Source of the DNA: Desulfosediminicola flagellatus
GTDB lineage: Bacteria > Desulfobacterota > Desulfobulbia > Desulfobulbales > Desulfocapsaceae
Reading direction: 5' to 3'
DNA: 64,000 nucleotides
NCBI RefSeq assembly: GCF_005116655.2
Contig: NZ_CP050698.1
Span: forward strand, 6,218,501-6,282,500
The notes below the pieces were generated by a model. That model worked only from the letters and a program-made list of their open reading frames with translations, did not search any database and was not told the DNA's origin. The position numbers and the translations under genes are program-made. The stretch's first letter is position 1. Each line of letters begins with the position of its first letter. Below are positions 44,557-53,956 of this stretch, in pieces.

Positions 44557-46245
44557 ATGCATACCATGAATGGAGCTGATCTCATTATCCGCCTGTTGGA
44601 GCGGCAGGGAATAACAACTATTGCCGGAATTCCGGGAGGAGCAAATCTGCCGTTGTATGATGCTTTGTACAAGGCACCGCTAATTAATCATATATTAGCG
44701 CGACATGAACAGGGGGCTGGATTTCTGGCTCAGGGAATTGCCCGTTCAACCGGCAAACCGGCTGTATGTTTTGCGACTTCCGGGCCGGGAGCAACAAACA
44801 TAATGACCGCCATAGCCGATGCCTATCTTGATTCAATTCCGATCATTTGTATTACAGGCCAGGTGCCTGTTTCTCTGTTGGGTACTGATGCTTTTCAGGA
44901 AGTAGATACATACGGAATGTCCATCCCGATCACTAAGCATAATTTCATGGCTCGAACTGCCGATGAATTACTTAGCATAATCCCAGAAGCGTTCAGGCTG
45001 GCAATGTCTGGAAGGCCCGGCCCCGTATTGATTGATGTGCCCAAGGATGTGCAGATGGCAGAGGTGTCGTTTGAAGAGTGGCCGGAACCTGGTGAAAAAG
45101 AAGTAGCTGCACGTGCTGATAAAGGCGCACTGAGGCTGGCCGCGAAGCTGATTAATGGTTCCAAGAGACCGGTACTCTGCCTTGGGGGTGGAATAATTCA
45201 TAGTGATGGCTCTGATGCAGCCTTAAAGCTTGCGGAGAAAGGAAATATCCCAACAACCATGACCTTGATGGGCTTGGGAGCAATACCCGCAGACGAGCAG
45301 CTTTCTTTAGGCATGCTCGGTATGCATGCGGCGCGTTCAACAAATATGATCCTTCAGGAGTGTGATCTGTTTATTTCGGCGGGGGCCAGGTTTGATGACA
45401 GGGCAACAGGAAAAATAATGGAATTTTGTCCTGACGCAAAGATTATTCATATGGATATTGATCCAAGTGAAGTCAGTAAATTAAAAACGGCCAATATCGG
45501 CCTTATCGGCGATGTTCGGGATTCACTGGAGCAGCTTTTGCCTCTCATTACAGCAAATAAGCGTTCAGCATGGAAAAATCGTGTGGGTGTATTACAGAAT
45601 GCTTACCCGATGACAACTGGTGATATGACGGTTCCTGAAAAACCATATGGTATAATATTACAGGTTGCAGAGCGTATGGGGCATGACGGCATCATCGCGA
45701 CCGATGTTGGCAAACACCAGATGTGGACAGCGCAGGTCTATCCTTTCTCAAAACCACGGCAATTACTCACTTCCGGCGGTCTAGGTACCATGGGATTCGG
45801 GTTGCCTACGGCAATCGGTGCGGCTATTGCCCACCCAGAAAAGCGTATTGTCTGTTTTAGTGGTGACGGTAGCCTGCAGATGAATATTCAGGAGCTGGCC
45901 ACAGCTGTCGAACAACAACTCGATATCACTGTGATTGTAATGAATAATAATTCGCTGGGGCTGGTTCGTCAGCAACAGGGGCTGTTTTATTCCCAACACC
46001 ATTACGCCTCGGATTTCCAAATCGATATAAATTTTGCCATGATCGCCAGAGGCTTCGGGATGCGGGCTTATGATGTCGGTATAGATGGTAATCTCGATGA
46101 AATACTTGAAACAGCCTTGACTGAAAAGGGGCCTTGTCTCATCAACGCACCTGTTGGCAGAGAAGAAGAGGTTTACCCTATAGTTCCTCCTGGAGCTGCA
46201 AATATCACGATGATTGGAGGTCCTTATGCAAAGCAGACAGCATGA
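44557..46245 (+). CDS. ilvB: acetolactate synthase large subunit
   Basis: A 562-residue thiamine diphosphate enzyme forming acetolactate or acetohydroxybutyrate, the first common step of valine, leucine and isoleucine synthesis. The start at 44557 is fixed by GGAGG nine bases upstream. It shows GIPGGANLPLYDAL, the catalytic Glu in LARHEQGAGFLAQGIAR, FATSGPGATNIMTAIADA, GARFDDRATGK, FGLPTAIGAAIAHP and the ThDP-binding GDGSLQMNIQEL then NNNSLGLVRQQQGLFY. It overlaps ilvN by 20 bases. Confidence 0.97.
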   Translation: MHTMNGADLIIRLLERQGITTIAGIPGGANLPLYDALYKAPLINHILARHEQGAGFLAQGIARSTGKPAVCFATSGPGATNIMTAIADAYLDSIPIICITGQVPVSLLGTDAFQEVDTYGMSIPITKHNFMARTADELLSIIPEAFRLAMSGRPGPVLIDVPKDVQMAEVSFEEWPEPGEKEVAARADKGALRLAAKLINGSKRPVLCLGGGIIHSDGSDAALKLAEKGNIPTTMTLMGLGAIPADEQLSLGMLGMHAARSTNMILQECDLFISAGARFDDRATGKIMEFCPDAKIIHMDIDPSEVSKLKTANIGLIGDVRDSLEQLLPLITANKRSAWKNRVGVLQNAYPMTTGDMTVPEKPYGIILQVAERMGHDGIIATDVGKHQMWTAQVYPFSKPRQLLTSGGLGTMGFGLPTAIGAAIAHPEKRIVCFSGDGSLQMNIQELATAVEQQLDITVIVMNNNSLGLVRQQQGLFYSQHHYASDFQIDINFAMIARGFGMRAYDVGIDGNLDEILETALTEKGPCLINAPVGREEEVYPIVPPGAANITMIGGPYAKQTA

Positions 46246-46528
46246 TAATTCAAAAAATACCACAATGGTTTTGCAACTTGAAGTAAACAACCACCCTGGA
46301 GTGATGTCGCATATCTGCAGCCTTTTTGCACGAAGAGCGTATAACCTCGAAGCGATAGCCTGTGTTCCTGTTGACACCGGTGATATGAGCCGGATCTGGT
46401 TACAGGTAGATGAAGCTGACAGGCTGGAGCAGGTAATAAAACAGATTCGCAAATTGCCGGACGTAATGGACGTAACCCCTCATGAAGGTGAGCATCCTGT
46501 TTTTTCCGGACTGTATACGTTTACTTGA
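46226..46528 (+). CDS. ilvN: acetolactate synthase small (regulatory) subunit
   Basis: A 100-residue ACT-domain subunit of the short E. coli IlvN type: NTTMVLQLEVNNHPGVMSHI, CSLFARRAYNLEAIACVPVD and RIWLQVDEADRLEQVIKQI. It binds valine and stimulates IlvB in enterobacterial isozyme I. The ATG at 46226 has GGAGG six bases upstream and lies inside the end of ilvB. Most Desulfobacterota carry the longer IlvH type (about 160 residues) as their main small subunit, so this shorter form is of interest. Confidence 0.93.
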   Translation: MQSRQHDNSKNTTMVLQLEVNNHPGVMSHICSLFARRAYNLEAIACVPVDTGDMSRIWLQVDEADRLEQVIKQIRKLPDVMDVTPHEGEHPVFSGLYTFT

Positions 46529-46695
46529 ATGGTGGGGGAGTGGATTGGTGCGGCACCTTTTAAATGACAGGGAAATGACAGATAGTGTTTGTGTTTTTGG
46601 CGGCTTTATGTTTATAACAACTTAATGGAGCGTTTTGTCGTTGTCGTCTTTTGTTGTTGGTGTTTGTTGCTATAATCTGAAGAGGAGTTTGAATC

Positions 46696-46896
46696 ATGGC
46701 AGAAGGTAAAGTTAAGTGGTTTAATGATGCAAAAGGTTACGGTTTTATTGAACAGGATGGTCAGCAGGATATCTTTGTACATTACTCAGCCATTCAGGAA
46801 GACGGGTTTAAAACCTTGAAAGAAGGGGAACCAGTGTCTTTTGAAGTTGTAGAAGGTCCCAAAGGACTGACTGCGGAAAAAGTAAGCAAAGTGTAA
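46696..46896 (+). CDS. cold-shock protein (CspA family)
   Basis: A 66-residue single-domain nucleic-acid chaperone. [18 protein letters not shown] holds RNP1 (KGYGFI) and [10 protein letters not shown] holds RNP2 (VHY). AGAGGAG precedes the ATG. The roughly 160-bp upstream region is T/G-rich as in many csp 5' leaders. A strong terminator follows. Confidence 0.96.
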   Translation: MAEGKVKWFNDAKGYGFIEQDGQQDIFVHYSAIQEDGFKTLKEGEPVSFEVVEGPKGLTAEKVSKV

Positions 46897-46937
46897 AACA
46901 TATCAGCAGGCATGATGTCCTCATGCCCGGTGAATAT

Positions 46938-46979
46938 AGCGCCCTGAAATTATATCATAATTTCAGGGCGCTTTTTTTG
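46938..46979 (+). terminator. Rho-independent terminator of csp gene
   Basis: A 14-bp stem AGCGCCCTGAAATT / AATTTCAGGGCGCT with a short loop and seven T following. Confidence 0.92.
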
Positions 46980-47142
46980 TTTGAGACAGCCTGAACCGGG
47001 TATAATGTGGTTGTACAGGTCGGAATTGTTTACGACGTGCACTTTGAGGCCTTAATCCCGGATTTCTCAAAGCAGCGGGCCGAAATGCATGCTGGGCTAT
47101 CAAGCCTCACGGGATATCAGATAAAAGTAATGTGTTGAGATT

Positions 47143-47973
47143 ATGTCTGTAAATTTAAAAAAGTACCTGCACAATTTACTGTCGCAGGAAGAGCTCGGAT
47201 TACTGGTTCGCTCGTATGATGTTATTGGCGATATTGCGGTAATTATTATACCGCCAGAACTCGAATCCAAAGAGAATGTGATTGGCCAGGCGATTCTGGA
47301 TAATACAAAAAACATTAAAGTCGTTGCGAAACGGGATGGCATATATGGCGGAGAATTTCGGACTATTCCATTAAAAGTAATCGCAGGGGAAAATCGCAAG
47401 GATACTGAGCATAAAGAGTATAGTGTGCAATTACTTGTCAATCCTGAAGAGGTGTATTTCTCTGTACGCAGTGGAACTGAGCGAAAACGCATCGCTTCAT
47501 TGGTAGAGCCGGGAGAGGTTGTTCTGGTGATGTTTTCAGGTATCGGTCCATATCCGCTGGTAATCAGCAAAAACAGTCAGGCAAAAGCAATTGTAGGGGT
47601 TGAGAAAAACCCAATTGCTCACAGTTATGCCTTGAAAAGTCTGGCCCGCAATAAACGGATAAAAAATGTGAGATTCTATAACGGGGATGTGGAGGCAATT
47701 CTTCCTGCACTTAATCGTCTATTTGACCGAGTAGTTATGCCATTACCGAAAGGGGGAGAACTTTTTCTACCCAAAGCGCTGCAGGTATTAAAACCACATG
47801 GCATGCTTCACTATTATGAGATGCAGAATGAAGAGTGTTTCGACGATTCGATAGCAAAGGTTGCGGCAGTATGCCGTCAGCAAAGTAGAGATTTGATTTC
47901 TGCTGAAGTGGTCAAGGCCGGTCATTGCGCTCCGCGGACGTATCGAATCTGTATAGATTGCGTAATTATATAA
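47143..47973 (+). CDS. Trm5/TYW2-like class I SAM methyltransferase
   Basis: A 276-residue protein resembling archaeal and eukaryotic Trm5 rather than bacterial TrmD. It shows RSYDVIGDIAVIIIPPE at the N-terminus, YSVQLLVNPEEVYFSVRSG followed by TERKRIA, SAM motif I VVLVMFSGIGPYPLVI, motif II GVEKNPIAHSYALKSL, NGDVEAILP and RVVMPLPKGGELFLPKAL, in which Trm5 has an N-L-P catalytic motif and here M-P-L-P. It probably methylates a guanine in RNA, perhaps tRNA position 37. Bacteria normally use TrmD for that, so this copy may act on another site. Confidence 0.82.
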   Translation: MSVNLKKYLHNLLSQEELGLLVRSYDVIGDIAVIIIPPELESKENVIGQAILDNTKNIKVVAKRDGIYGGEFRTIPLKVIAGENRKDTEHKEYSVQLLVNPEEVYFSVRSGTERKRIASLVEPGEVVLVMFSGIGPYPLVISKNSQAKAIVGVEKNPIAHSYALKSLARNKRIKNVRFYNGDVEAILPALNRLFDRVVMPLPKGGELFLPKALQVLKPHGMLHYYEMQNEECFDDSIAKVAAVCRQQSRDLISAEVVKAGHCAPRTYRICIDCVII

Positions 47974-48101
47974 TTTCCTACAATTATATAGTAAAGTATT
48001 TGTGTTGATCGTGAAGATTGAAAAAGATTCTGAAGTAAAATTTGTTGGTAATTACATGTTGTAAGACGTTAAAATATATACGTTTACAGGGAGAGTGCAG
48101 T

Positions 48102-49679
48102 ATGCATCTTACATTTCATGGGGCCACCAGAGAAGTCACCGGATCGTTTCATATGTTGACTACAGAGCATGATCGTATCGTTCTGGACTGCGGGCTTTTC
48201 CAAGGTCGGCGTAAAGAAGCCGAGGCGAAAAACAGGGTGCTCCCTGTAGACCCTGAAGGGATAACGAATATAGTGCTATCCCATGCTCATCTCGACCATT
48301 CCGGAAGAATTCCAATGGTTACCGAAAAAGGTTTTAATGGTCGCATTTTCTGTACACGGGCAACAGCGCGAGCCTGCGAATACATGTTGCGTGATTCTGC
48401 GAAAATTCAGGAGGGTGATGCTGCTTACCTGAATTACAAGACTGCGCGAAATTTTTTGTCTAAGCTTAAAAGTGGAGGACAGAAGAAGGTCTCAAAAGAA
48501 GAGATGGCAGAAATTAAGCTTCTTTTAAAGAGAGGGAGGCATCGTCTTAATGATGAGGCAATTGCAGCACTCCTTTTAGAGCATCAACTCGAAATTATAA
48601 CACCGCTGTATTCAATGGAATCTGCGGAGGAGTCTCTCTCGTATTTTAACGGTATTCCGTACAAGCACACTGTGACGATCGGTAAAAATGTAGAGTGTAC
48701 TTTTTATGACGCGGGACATATTCTCGGTTCAGCAATGACCGTGATTGGCAAGGAAACAGAGGGACGACGCAAGAATATACTATTCACGGGTGATATTGGT
48801 AGATTCAACAAACCGATAATTGAGGACCCTACTCTTGAGTTTTCAGATGAGCACCGGGAAATAGATTTGCTAATTATGGAATCGACCTATGGCAACCGGC
48901 TTCATGACCCGGTGAAAGACATGAAGCCACAGCTGAAAAAGGTGTTGAAAGAAACTTTTGCCCGTGGTGGATCGGTACTTATTCCGGCATTTGCATTTGG
49001 TCGTACCCAGGAAATTATCTACTACCTCCATGAACTCTATCTGGAAGGTGAAGTTCCCCCAATGCCGGTCTATGTTGACAGCCCATTGGCAACGAATATA
49101 ACCCATGTCTTTGGCGAGCACCCGGAAACATATGACGAGGATACGCATGAAACATTTTTGGAAGATGGTTTGAATCCGTTCAAATTTGAACATCTGAAAT
49201 TTGTTCAGACTGTTGAAGAATCAATGGCCTTAAATCGAGACACACGGTCACATATAGTCCTTTCAGGCTCGGGAATGTGTGAGGGGGGACGGATTCTACA
49301 CCATTTGCGACACAAGATTCATGATGCCAGGAACACGGTTCTAATTGTTGGATATATGGGGTCGAATACCTTTGGGCGACAGATTCAGGACAAGGCAGAA
49401 GCGTACGAGACAAATAAGCGAAGAGGACCCGCTCCGACGGTACGGTTTTATAACAAAGAATACCCACTTCGTGCGCAGGTTGTAACGCTTGGCGGGTTCA
49501 GTGCCCATGGAGACAGAGATGAACTTCTGAAAGTTCTGACCGGTTCAAATCTTGAGGTTAAAAAAATTGCTCTGGTGCATGGTGAAGAGGAGCAGTCTTT
49601 ATCATTTAAAACTGTTCTGGAAGAGAAAGGTTTTGAAGTTACCGTGCCGTATCAGGGACAGACAATGTATGTTTCCTGA
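48102..49679 (+). CDS. metallo-beta-lactamase/beta-CASP RNase
   Basis: A 525-residue protein from MHLTFHGATREVTGSFHMLT at 48102, with AGGGAGAG upstream; a start 60 bases earlier is not supported. The zinc motif is HAHLDHSGRIP (HXHXDH), with a later DAGHILGSAM and FTGDIGRF. The beta-CASP region carries ESTYGNR, RGGSVLIPAFAFGRTQEI and SGMCEGGRILHHL, and the C-terminal RMM-type motif is FSAHGDRDELL. Such proteins are 5'-3' exoribonucleases or endonucleases of the CPSF/YSH1 type. It follows the Trm5-like gene after 128 bp. Confidence 0.94.
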   Translation: MHLTFHGATREVTGSFHMLTTEHDRIVLDCGLFQGRRKEAEAKNRVLPVDPEGITNIVLSHAHLDHSGRIPMVTEKGFNGRIFCTRATARACEYMLRDSAKIQEGDAAYLNYKTARNFLSKLKSGGQKKVSKEEMAEIKLLLKRGRHRLNDEAIAALLLEHQLEIITPLYSMESAEESLSYFNGIPYKHTVTIGKNVECTFYDAGHILGSAMTVIGKETEGRRKNILFTGDIGRFNKPIIEDPTLEFSDEHREIDLLIMESTYGNRLHDPVKDMKPQLKKVLKETFARGGSVLIPAFAFGRTQEIIYYLHELYLEGEVPPMPVYVDSPLATNITHVFGEHPETYDEDTHETFLEDGLNPFKFEHLKFVQTVEESMALNRDTRSHIVLSGSGMCEGGRILHHLRHKIHDARNTVLIVGYMGSNTFGRQIQDKAEAYETNKRRGPAPTVRFYNKEYPLRAQVVTLGGFSAHGDRDELLKVLTGSNLEVKKIALVHGEEEQSLSFKTVLEEKGFEVTVPYQGQTMYVS

Positions 49680-50733
49680 AACCGGGTGTAAGATATTTAG
49701 AAACCACAGGGGACGGTTCTCTGTGGTTGATGTACAGAGCAATGGTCATGTGTCGCTTATGTATAGATGCATGGGGCTGTCCGATTGGGCGTGTGAGTGA
49801 ATACGTATGTTGCTGTAATTTAGGATTAAGTGCTTGTAGTTGTTCGGTTGTATCTATTCTCTTTGCTGCGTTGTCAGGTCCTTTTGTAGTCCAAAGAACC
49901 AGCTGATTCTCCCTGTAAAATTTTCACTCATTCATAAGCGTGTTGTATTGATATTGGCACGTAATGCGTCATTTAATCCAAAACGCGATAGGTTGAAATA
50001 TCTTAGAATTGTCCTCATAAACACCTCCTGTCCGGGAAAAAAGACAACCTAGTAGCCTGTGATCATATGGAAAAGTTGAAATTCGTCCCTGAGGGCTGGA
50101 TTGTGAGCCCAGTCTTTCGATGCTTTTCGAGGCTCATTTTGGAAACCACAATCTCGTATTGAAAACCAGCTGAGTGCACTGCAATCATACTACTTACCGA
50201 ATTCACGATTATTTGTCTCCAGGAGGTTTGTGTGCGTTAAGTGTTGGTTATTGTGTCTATCTGGTCGTAGAGCAAAATTGGTCTAATGTCTGTTTTATCA
50301 GACATGCTGTTGTTGCCGGTGATCTGCCTGAAATGCTTGATTGCGATCTCGTGGGGTAAATCACACATCGTTGATCATTATACATAGCTAGAAATATGAG
50401 TATTTTTACCGACGATTGTCGGATTACTTCTGTGAATTGACCGTATGAAAGTATTTGCAGCATTCCAGTATTTAAGACAGGTGCTGGAAGGTTTTGGAAA
50501 CCAGGTTTTCGTTAAGCGGCTGTATGTCGTGGAAACTCAGGTGGAAAGTGGAAATATCCAGAACTGGCATGAATTGTGTATATAAAAGAGGCGGTTGGTG
50601 TGAAATACAGCGGTCATCTGTTTCCACACCACTATCCTTGCAATCACGGGGCAAACTGATTGCTTGGAATGAAGGCGTGTCAGGACGCTTGGTCCTGATG
50701 GGCAATCAAATAAAAATAAGGAGGAGTTGTTTC
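49680..50733. other. long gene-free region before the second TRAP operon
   Basis: Over 1 kb without a supportable gene. Short open frames here lack ribosome sites. GGGCTGTCCGA near 49774 and a GACAACCTAG motif near 50043 resemble the ends of the dispersed element, so a degraded larger member may lie between. The 3' part must hold the TRAP promoter, possibly with a TATAAA near 50580. Confidence 0.35.
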
Positions 50734-51885
50734 ATGAAAAAGTTATTTGCAGGTGCTCTTACCGCATGTTTGGCAGTTGGACTCACAGTTGCTACTGCTG
50801 ATGCTGCTAAGCGTGAGAAGTTTGGTGTTGATGAACGTCATAAGATTGCCAAGCGCGTAAAGTTCGAGACCTCTCAGGACAAGATCAAGTGGAAAATGGT
50901 TATGCCATGGTCCAAAGGACTTCTTTTCTACGACATGGCTGTTCACTTTGCTGATAGTGTACGTCTTGCTTCTGCTGGTAGACTTGATATTAAACCTTTC
51001 TCTGCTGGCGAACTCGTTCCTGGTAACCAGTCTTTCGACGCAGTTTCCAAAGGTTCTGTTCAGATCGCACATGCTTCTCCTCTTTACTGGAAAGGTAAGA
51101 ACGAGGCTTTCGTAGCTTTCGGTTCTGTTCCTTTTGGTCTGGATGCTGAGGGTTATAACATCTGGTTGCAGGAAAAAGGTGGTATGGAGCAGCTGAACGC
51201 TCTCTATAAGCCTTTTGGTATCGTATCTCTTGCTGCAGGTCAGACCGGTCAGGAAATGGGTCTTTTTTCTAACAAGAAAGCGACCACCATGGCAGATTTC
51301 AAAGGCATGCGTCTGAGAACTCCAGGTTGGTACATGGATATCATGACAAATCTCGGTGCTTCCGTATCTCCGCTTCCTGGTGGAGAGGTTTATCTTGCTC
51401 TTGAGCGTGGCGTAATTGATGCTGCTGAGTATTCAGTACCAGCTATCAACTATCCAATGGGTTTTGACGATATCACCAAATACGTTATTCAGCCAGGCGT
51501 TCATCAGCCAGGTTTTCAGTGTGACGTAATGATCAACGAAAAAGCTTGGAGTGAACTGCCAGAAGATCTTCAGTGGATCGTAAAGCTTGCTGCTGCTGAG
51601 ACCCAGGCTTGGTCGTACAACTGGATCAACGCACTTAACGCTCAGGCTCTTCTCAAGTTCAAAGAGAAAGTAGAGATCGTGAAGATGGACAAAGATACCC
51701 TTATCGAGTTCCGTAAAGTTGCAAAAACCTATCTTGACGAAGTTAAAGCCAAGAATCCTGACGTGAAGACCGCTCTTGATAGCCAGGAAGCTTTCATTCA
51801 GGAATACTCAGTATGGCGTGAAGCTCGTAGTGGTGCAACTCCTTGGCCATATGAGACCTACATCTCAGGTCAGATCACTGAATAA
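50734..51885 (+). CDS. dctP: TRAP transporter solute-binding protein, TakP-like (second)
   Basis: A 383-residue periplasmic binding protein. The ATG at 50734 is fixed by AAGGAGGAG and a signal peptide ending ATADAAKR. The mature part begins with an extra charged stretch, then KWKMVMPWSKGLLFYD, FSAGELVPGNQSFDAVSKG, HASPLYWKGKN, VPFGLDAEGYNIWLQEKGG, RLRTPGWYMDIMTNLG and VIDAAEYSVPAIN. This is a TakP-type fold but diverged from the copy at 5137-6207, with AEYSVP in place of LEWVGP at the ligand site, so it may bind a different acid. Codons are strongly biased to GTT, CTT and GCT forms, suggesting very high expression. Confidence 0.93.
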   Translation: MKKLFAGALTACLAVGLTVATADAAKREKFGVDERHKIAKRVKFETSQDKIKWKMVMPWSKGLLFYDMAVHFADSVRLASAGRLDIKPFSAGELVPGNQSFDAVSKGSVQIAHASPLYWKGKNEAFVAFGSVPFGLDAEGYNIWLQEKGGMEQLNALYKPFGIVSLAAGQTGQEMGLFSNKKATTMADFKGMRLRTPGWYMDIMTNLGASVSPLPGGEVYLALERGVIDAAEYSVPAINYPMGFDDITKYVIQPGVHQPGFQCDVMINEKAWSELPEDLQWIVKLAAAETQAWSYNWINALNAQALLKFKEKVEIVKMDKDTLIEFRKVAKTYLDEVKAKNPDVKTALDSQEAFIQEYSVWREARSGATPWPYETYISGQITE

Positions 51886-51946
51886 TTCGATTCAAGATAT
51901 CACCTGACGCATAACATGCTCACCGTCTGCTTGTAGTCAGGGACAC

Positions 51947-51972
51947 GGCCCTCTTCTCATGAGAGGAGGGCC
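51947..51972 (+). terminator. intercistronic stem-loop between dctP and dctQ
   Basis: A 12-bp stem GGCCCTCTTCTC / GAGAGGAGGGCC, one mismatch, with a two-base apical loop. There is no T-run, so it likely stabilises the dctP message rather than ending it. It is the counterpart of the hairpin at 5071-5098. Confidence 0.65.
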
Positions 51973-52024
51973 ATCTGGTTTGGGGTTAAGAGTTTATTAA
52001 TTGAGCAATTATAAGGATACTGTG

Positions 52025-52531
52025 ATGTTCTCAAAAATATCCAAAGGCATTGATACGTTTAGCACCAAACAGGGTGAGTATACTTCAATGCTGATACTGC
52101 CTCTGCTTGGAGTTGTTATCTATGAGGTTTTTATGCGTTATGGATTCAACTCTCCAACATCCTGGGGTTTTGAAGCAACAACGTTTCTGTATGGTTGTCA
52201 CTATATGTTCGGTGTGACATACACAGATGTAAAGAAAGGACACGTTCAGGTAGATATCTTTACCGCGTTGGCTCCGAAAAAGGTTCAAGCTGTAATCTCA
52301 TCGCTTTGTACCACAATTCTGTTTCTGCCGGTAATGACGTGTATGACAATATGGTCAGCGAAGTTTGCTTATTCTTCAGTTATCGGCCTTGAGCGTAATC
52401 CGACAAGCTGGGCTCCGCCAATTTATCCCTTCAAGGTGTTAATGGCAGTGTGTTTTCTGTTTTTGCTTCTGCAGGGTGTGTCGAATCTAATCAAAGACCT
52501 GCAGGTTGTTTTCAATAAAGAGGAGCGGTAA
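52025..52531 (+). CDS. dctQ: TRAP transporter small permease (second)
   Basis: A 168-residue DctQ-like subunit from MFSKISKGIDTFSTKQGEYT at 52025, with AAGGA seven bases upstream. Four helices are apparent. HYMFGVTYTDVKKGHVQVDI carries the family signature (the H-V-x-V-D motif). It lies between dctP and dctM, and its stop is 2 bp before the dctM start. Confidence 0.94.
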   Translation: MFSKISKGIDTFSTKQGEYTSMLILPLLGVVIYEVFMRYGFNSPTSWGFEATTFLYGCHYMFGVTYTDVKKGHVQVDIFTALAPKKVQAVISSLCTTILFLPVMTCMTIWSAKFAYSSVIGLERNPTSWAPPIYPFKVLMAVCFLFLLLQGVSNLIKDLQVVFNKEER

Positions 52532-52533
52532 TT

Positions 52534-53877
52534 ATGAGCCCGGAAATCCTGACAGTGGCCATGTTTGCTACTCTCATACTTGCAATTACCTTAGGCCATC
52601 CATTGGCCTATACCCTCGCGGCGGTAGCTACGCTGTTTGGACTCATCGATAACGGGTTTGACGTACCTGCATTGTTCGACATGTTTGCGAACAATACATG
52701 GGGCTTGATGAACAACTATGTTCTTGTTGCAATCCCCCTGTTTATTTTGATGGCCCAGTTACTTGATCGGTCAAAGGTCGCCGATAAACTCTTTGAGACA
52801 CTCTTTGTTGTTCTGGGTGGCTTGAAAGGTGGTCTTGGTCTTGCGGTTGTTGTTGTTTGTACAGTATTTGCTGCTACCACCGGTATTATCGGTGCGTCAG
52901 TTGTTGCCATGGGTCTTCTGGCGACACCTGCACTCATGAAGAAAGGTTATCAGAAAGAGATGTCTGCCGGTATTATCTGTGCTGCCGGTACACTTGGTAT
53001 TCTGATACCACCTAGTATCATGATGGTTGTTTATGGTGGTCTTACCGGTTTGAAGGAAACTTCTGTTGGTAACCTCTTTGCAGCTTCCATCCTGCCAGGT
53101 CTGCTTCTTGCTGGTTTGTATTTTATCTACATCTTCATTCGCTGTACACTTAATCCCAAGCTTGGACCCCCAATCAGTAAGGAAGAAGCGTCGAAGTGGA
53201 GCCCGGTTCAAAAGGTGGTTCTTACTCTTAAGTGTCTGATTCCGCCGATGGCTCTTATCCTTTCAGTTATGGGTACCATCCTCGCAGGTGTTGCAACACC
53301 GACTGAAGCCGCAGCTCTTGGTGCTTTGGGTGCGTTGATTCTTGCAATTTTCAATGGGAAATTTAACTGGACAGTATTGAAGGAATCCTGCCATGCTACC
53401 ATGAGCACTACTGCCATGGTAATGATGCTCTTTATCGGCGGTAAATTTTTCAGTACAGTATTTATGTCAATGGGCGGTGGTGATGTTGTTGCCGACGTTC
53501 TGGTTGGCTCTGGTATGAACAGATGGGCTGTACTTCTCATTATGATGGGTATTGTCTTTCTGATGGGTATGTTTATCGACTGGGCGGCAATTCTGCTCGT
53601 TACAGTACCGATCTTTATGCCGATCGCAATGGAGCTTGATTTTAATCCTCTGTGGTTCTCTATTCTTCTCTGTGTGAACCTGCAGACCTCATTCCTTACT
53701 CCTCCATTCGGTTATGCCCTATTCTACTTCAAAGGTGTTGCGCCTGAAGGCTACACCATGGGGCATATATACAGAGGTATCATGCCCTTCGTTTTGCTAC
53801 AGATTGTTGGTCTTGTAATTCTGGCGATGTTTCCATCAATTATTACATGGCTTCCAAGTATATTCTTCGGAGCATGA
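52534..53877 (+). CDS. dctM: TRAP transporter large permease (second)
   Basis: A 447-residue DctM protein with about 12 helices: VAIPLFILMAQLLDRSK, AATTGIIGASVVAMGLLATP, CAAGTLGILIPPSIMMVVYG and VNLQTSFLTPPFGYALFYFK. AGAGGAG lies about ten bases before the ATG. It completes the second dctPQM operon; a terminator follows at 53921. Confidence 0.96.
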   Translation: MSPEILTVAMFATLILAITLGHPLAYTLAAVATLFGLIDNGFDVPALFDMFANNTWGLMNNYVLVAIPLFILMAQLLDRSKVADKLFETLFVVLGGLKGGLGLAVVVVCTVFAATTGIIGASVVAMGLLATPALMKKGYQKEMSAGIICAAGTLGILIPPSIMMVVYGGLTGLKETSVGNLFAASILPGLLLAGLYFIYIFIRCTLNPKLGPPISKEEASKWSPVQKVVLTLKCLIPPMALILSVMGTILAGVATPTEAAALGALGALILAIFNGKFNWTVLKESCHATMSTTAMVMMLFIGGKFFSTVFMSMGGGDVVADVLVGSGMNRWAVLLIMMGIVFLMGMFIDWAAILLVTVPIFMPIAMELDFNPLWFSILLCVNLQTSFLTPPFGYALFYFKGVAPEGYTMGHIYRGIMPFVLLQIVGLVILAMFPSIITWLPSIFFGA

Positions 53878-53920
53878 TGTTGAGCATGGTATGACGTAGT
53901 ACCTTAGTTCAAAAGTGAAA

Positions 53921-53956
53921 AAGGCTGCAACCGGGATACGGATTGCGGCCTTTTTC
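53921..53956 (+). terminator. terminator of second TRAP operon
   Basis: A 10-bp stem AAGGCTGCAA / TTGCGGCCTT with one G-T pair, a 12-base loop and a T-run after it. Confidence 0.85.

Noticed and set aside
50494-50733. 80-codon in-frame extension of the second dctP
   Set aside because: The ATG at 50734 has a perfect ribosome site and begins a normal signal peptide; the extension has none of these.
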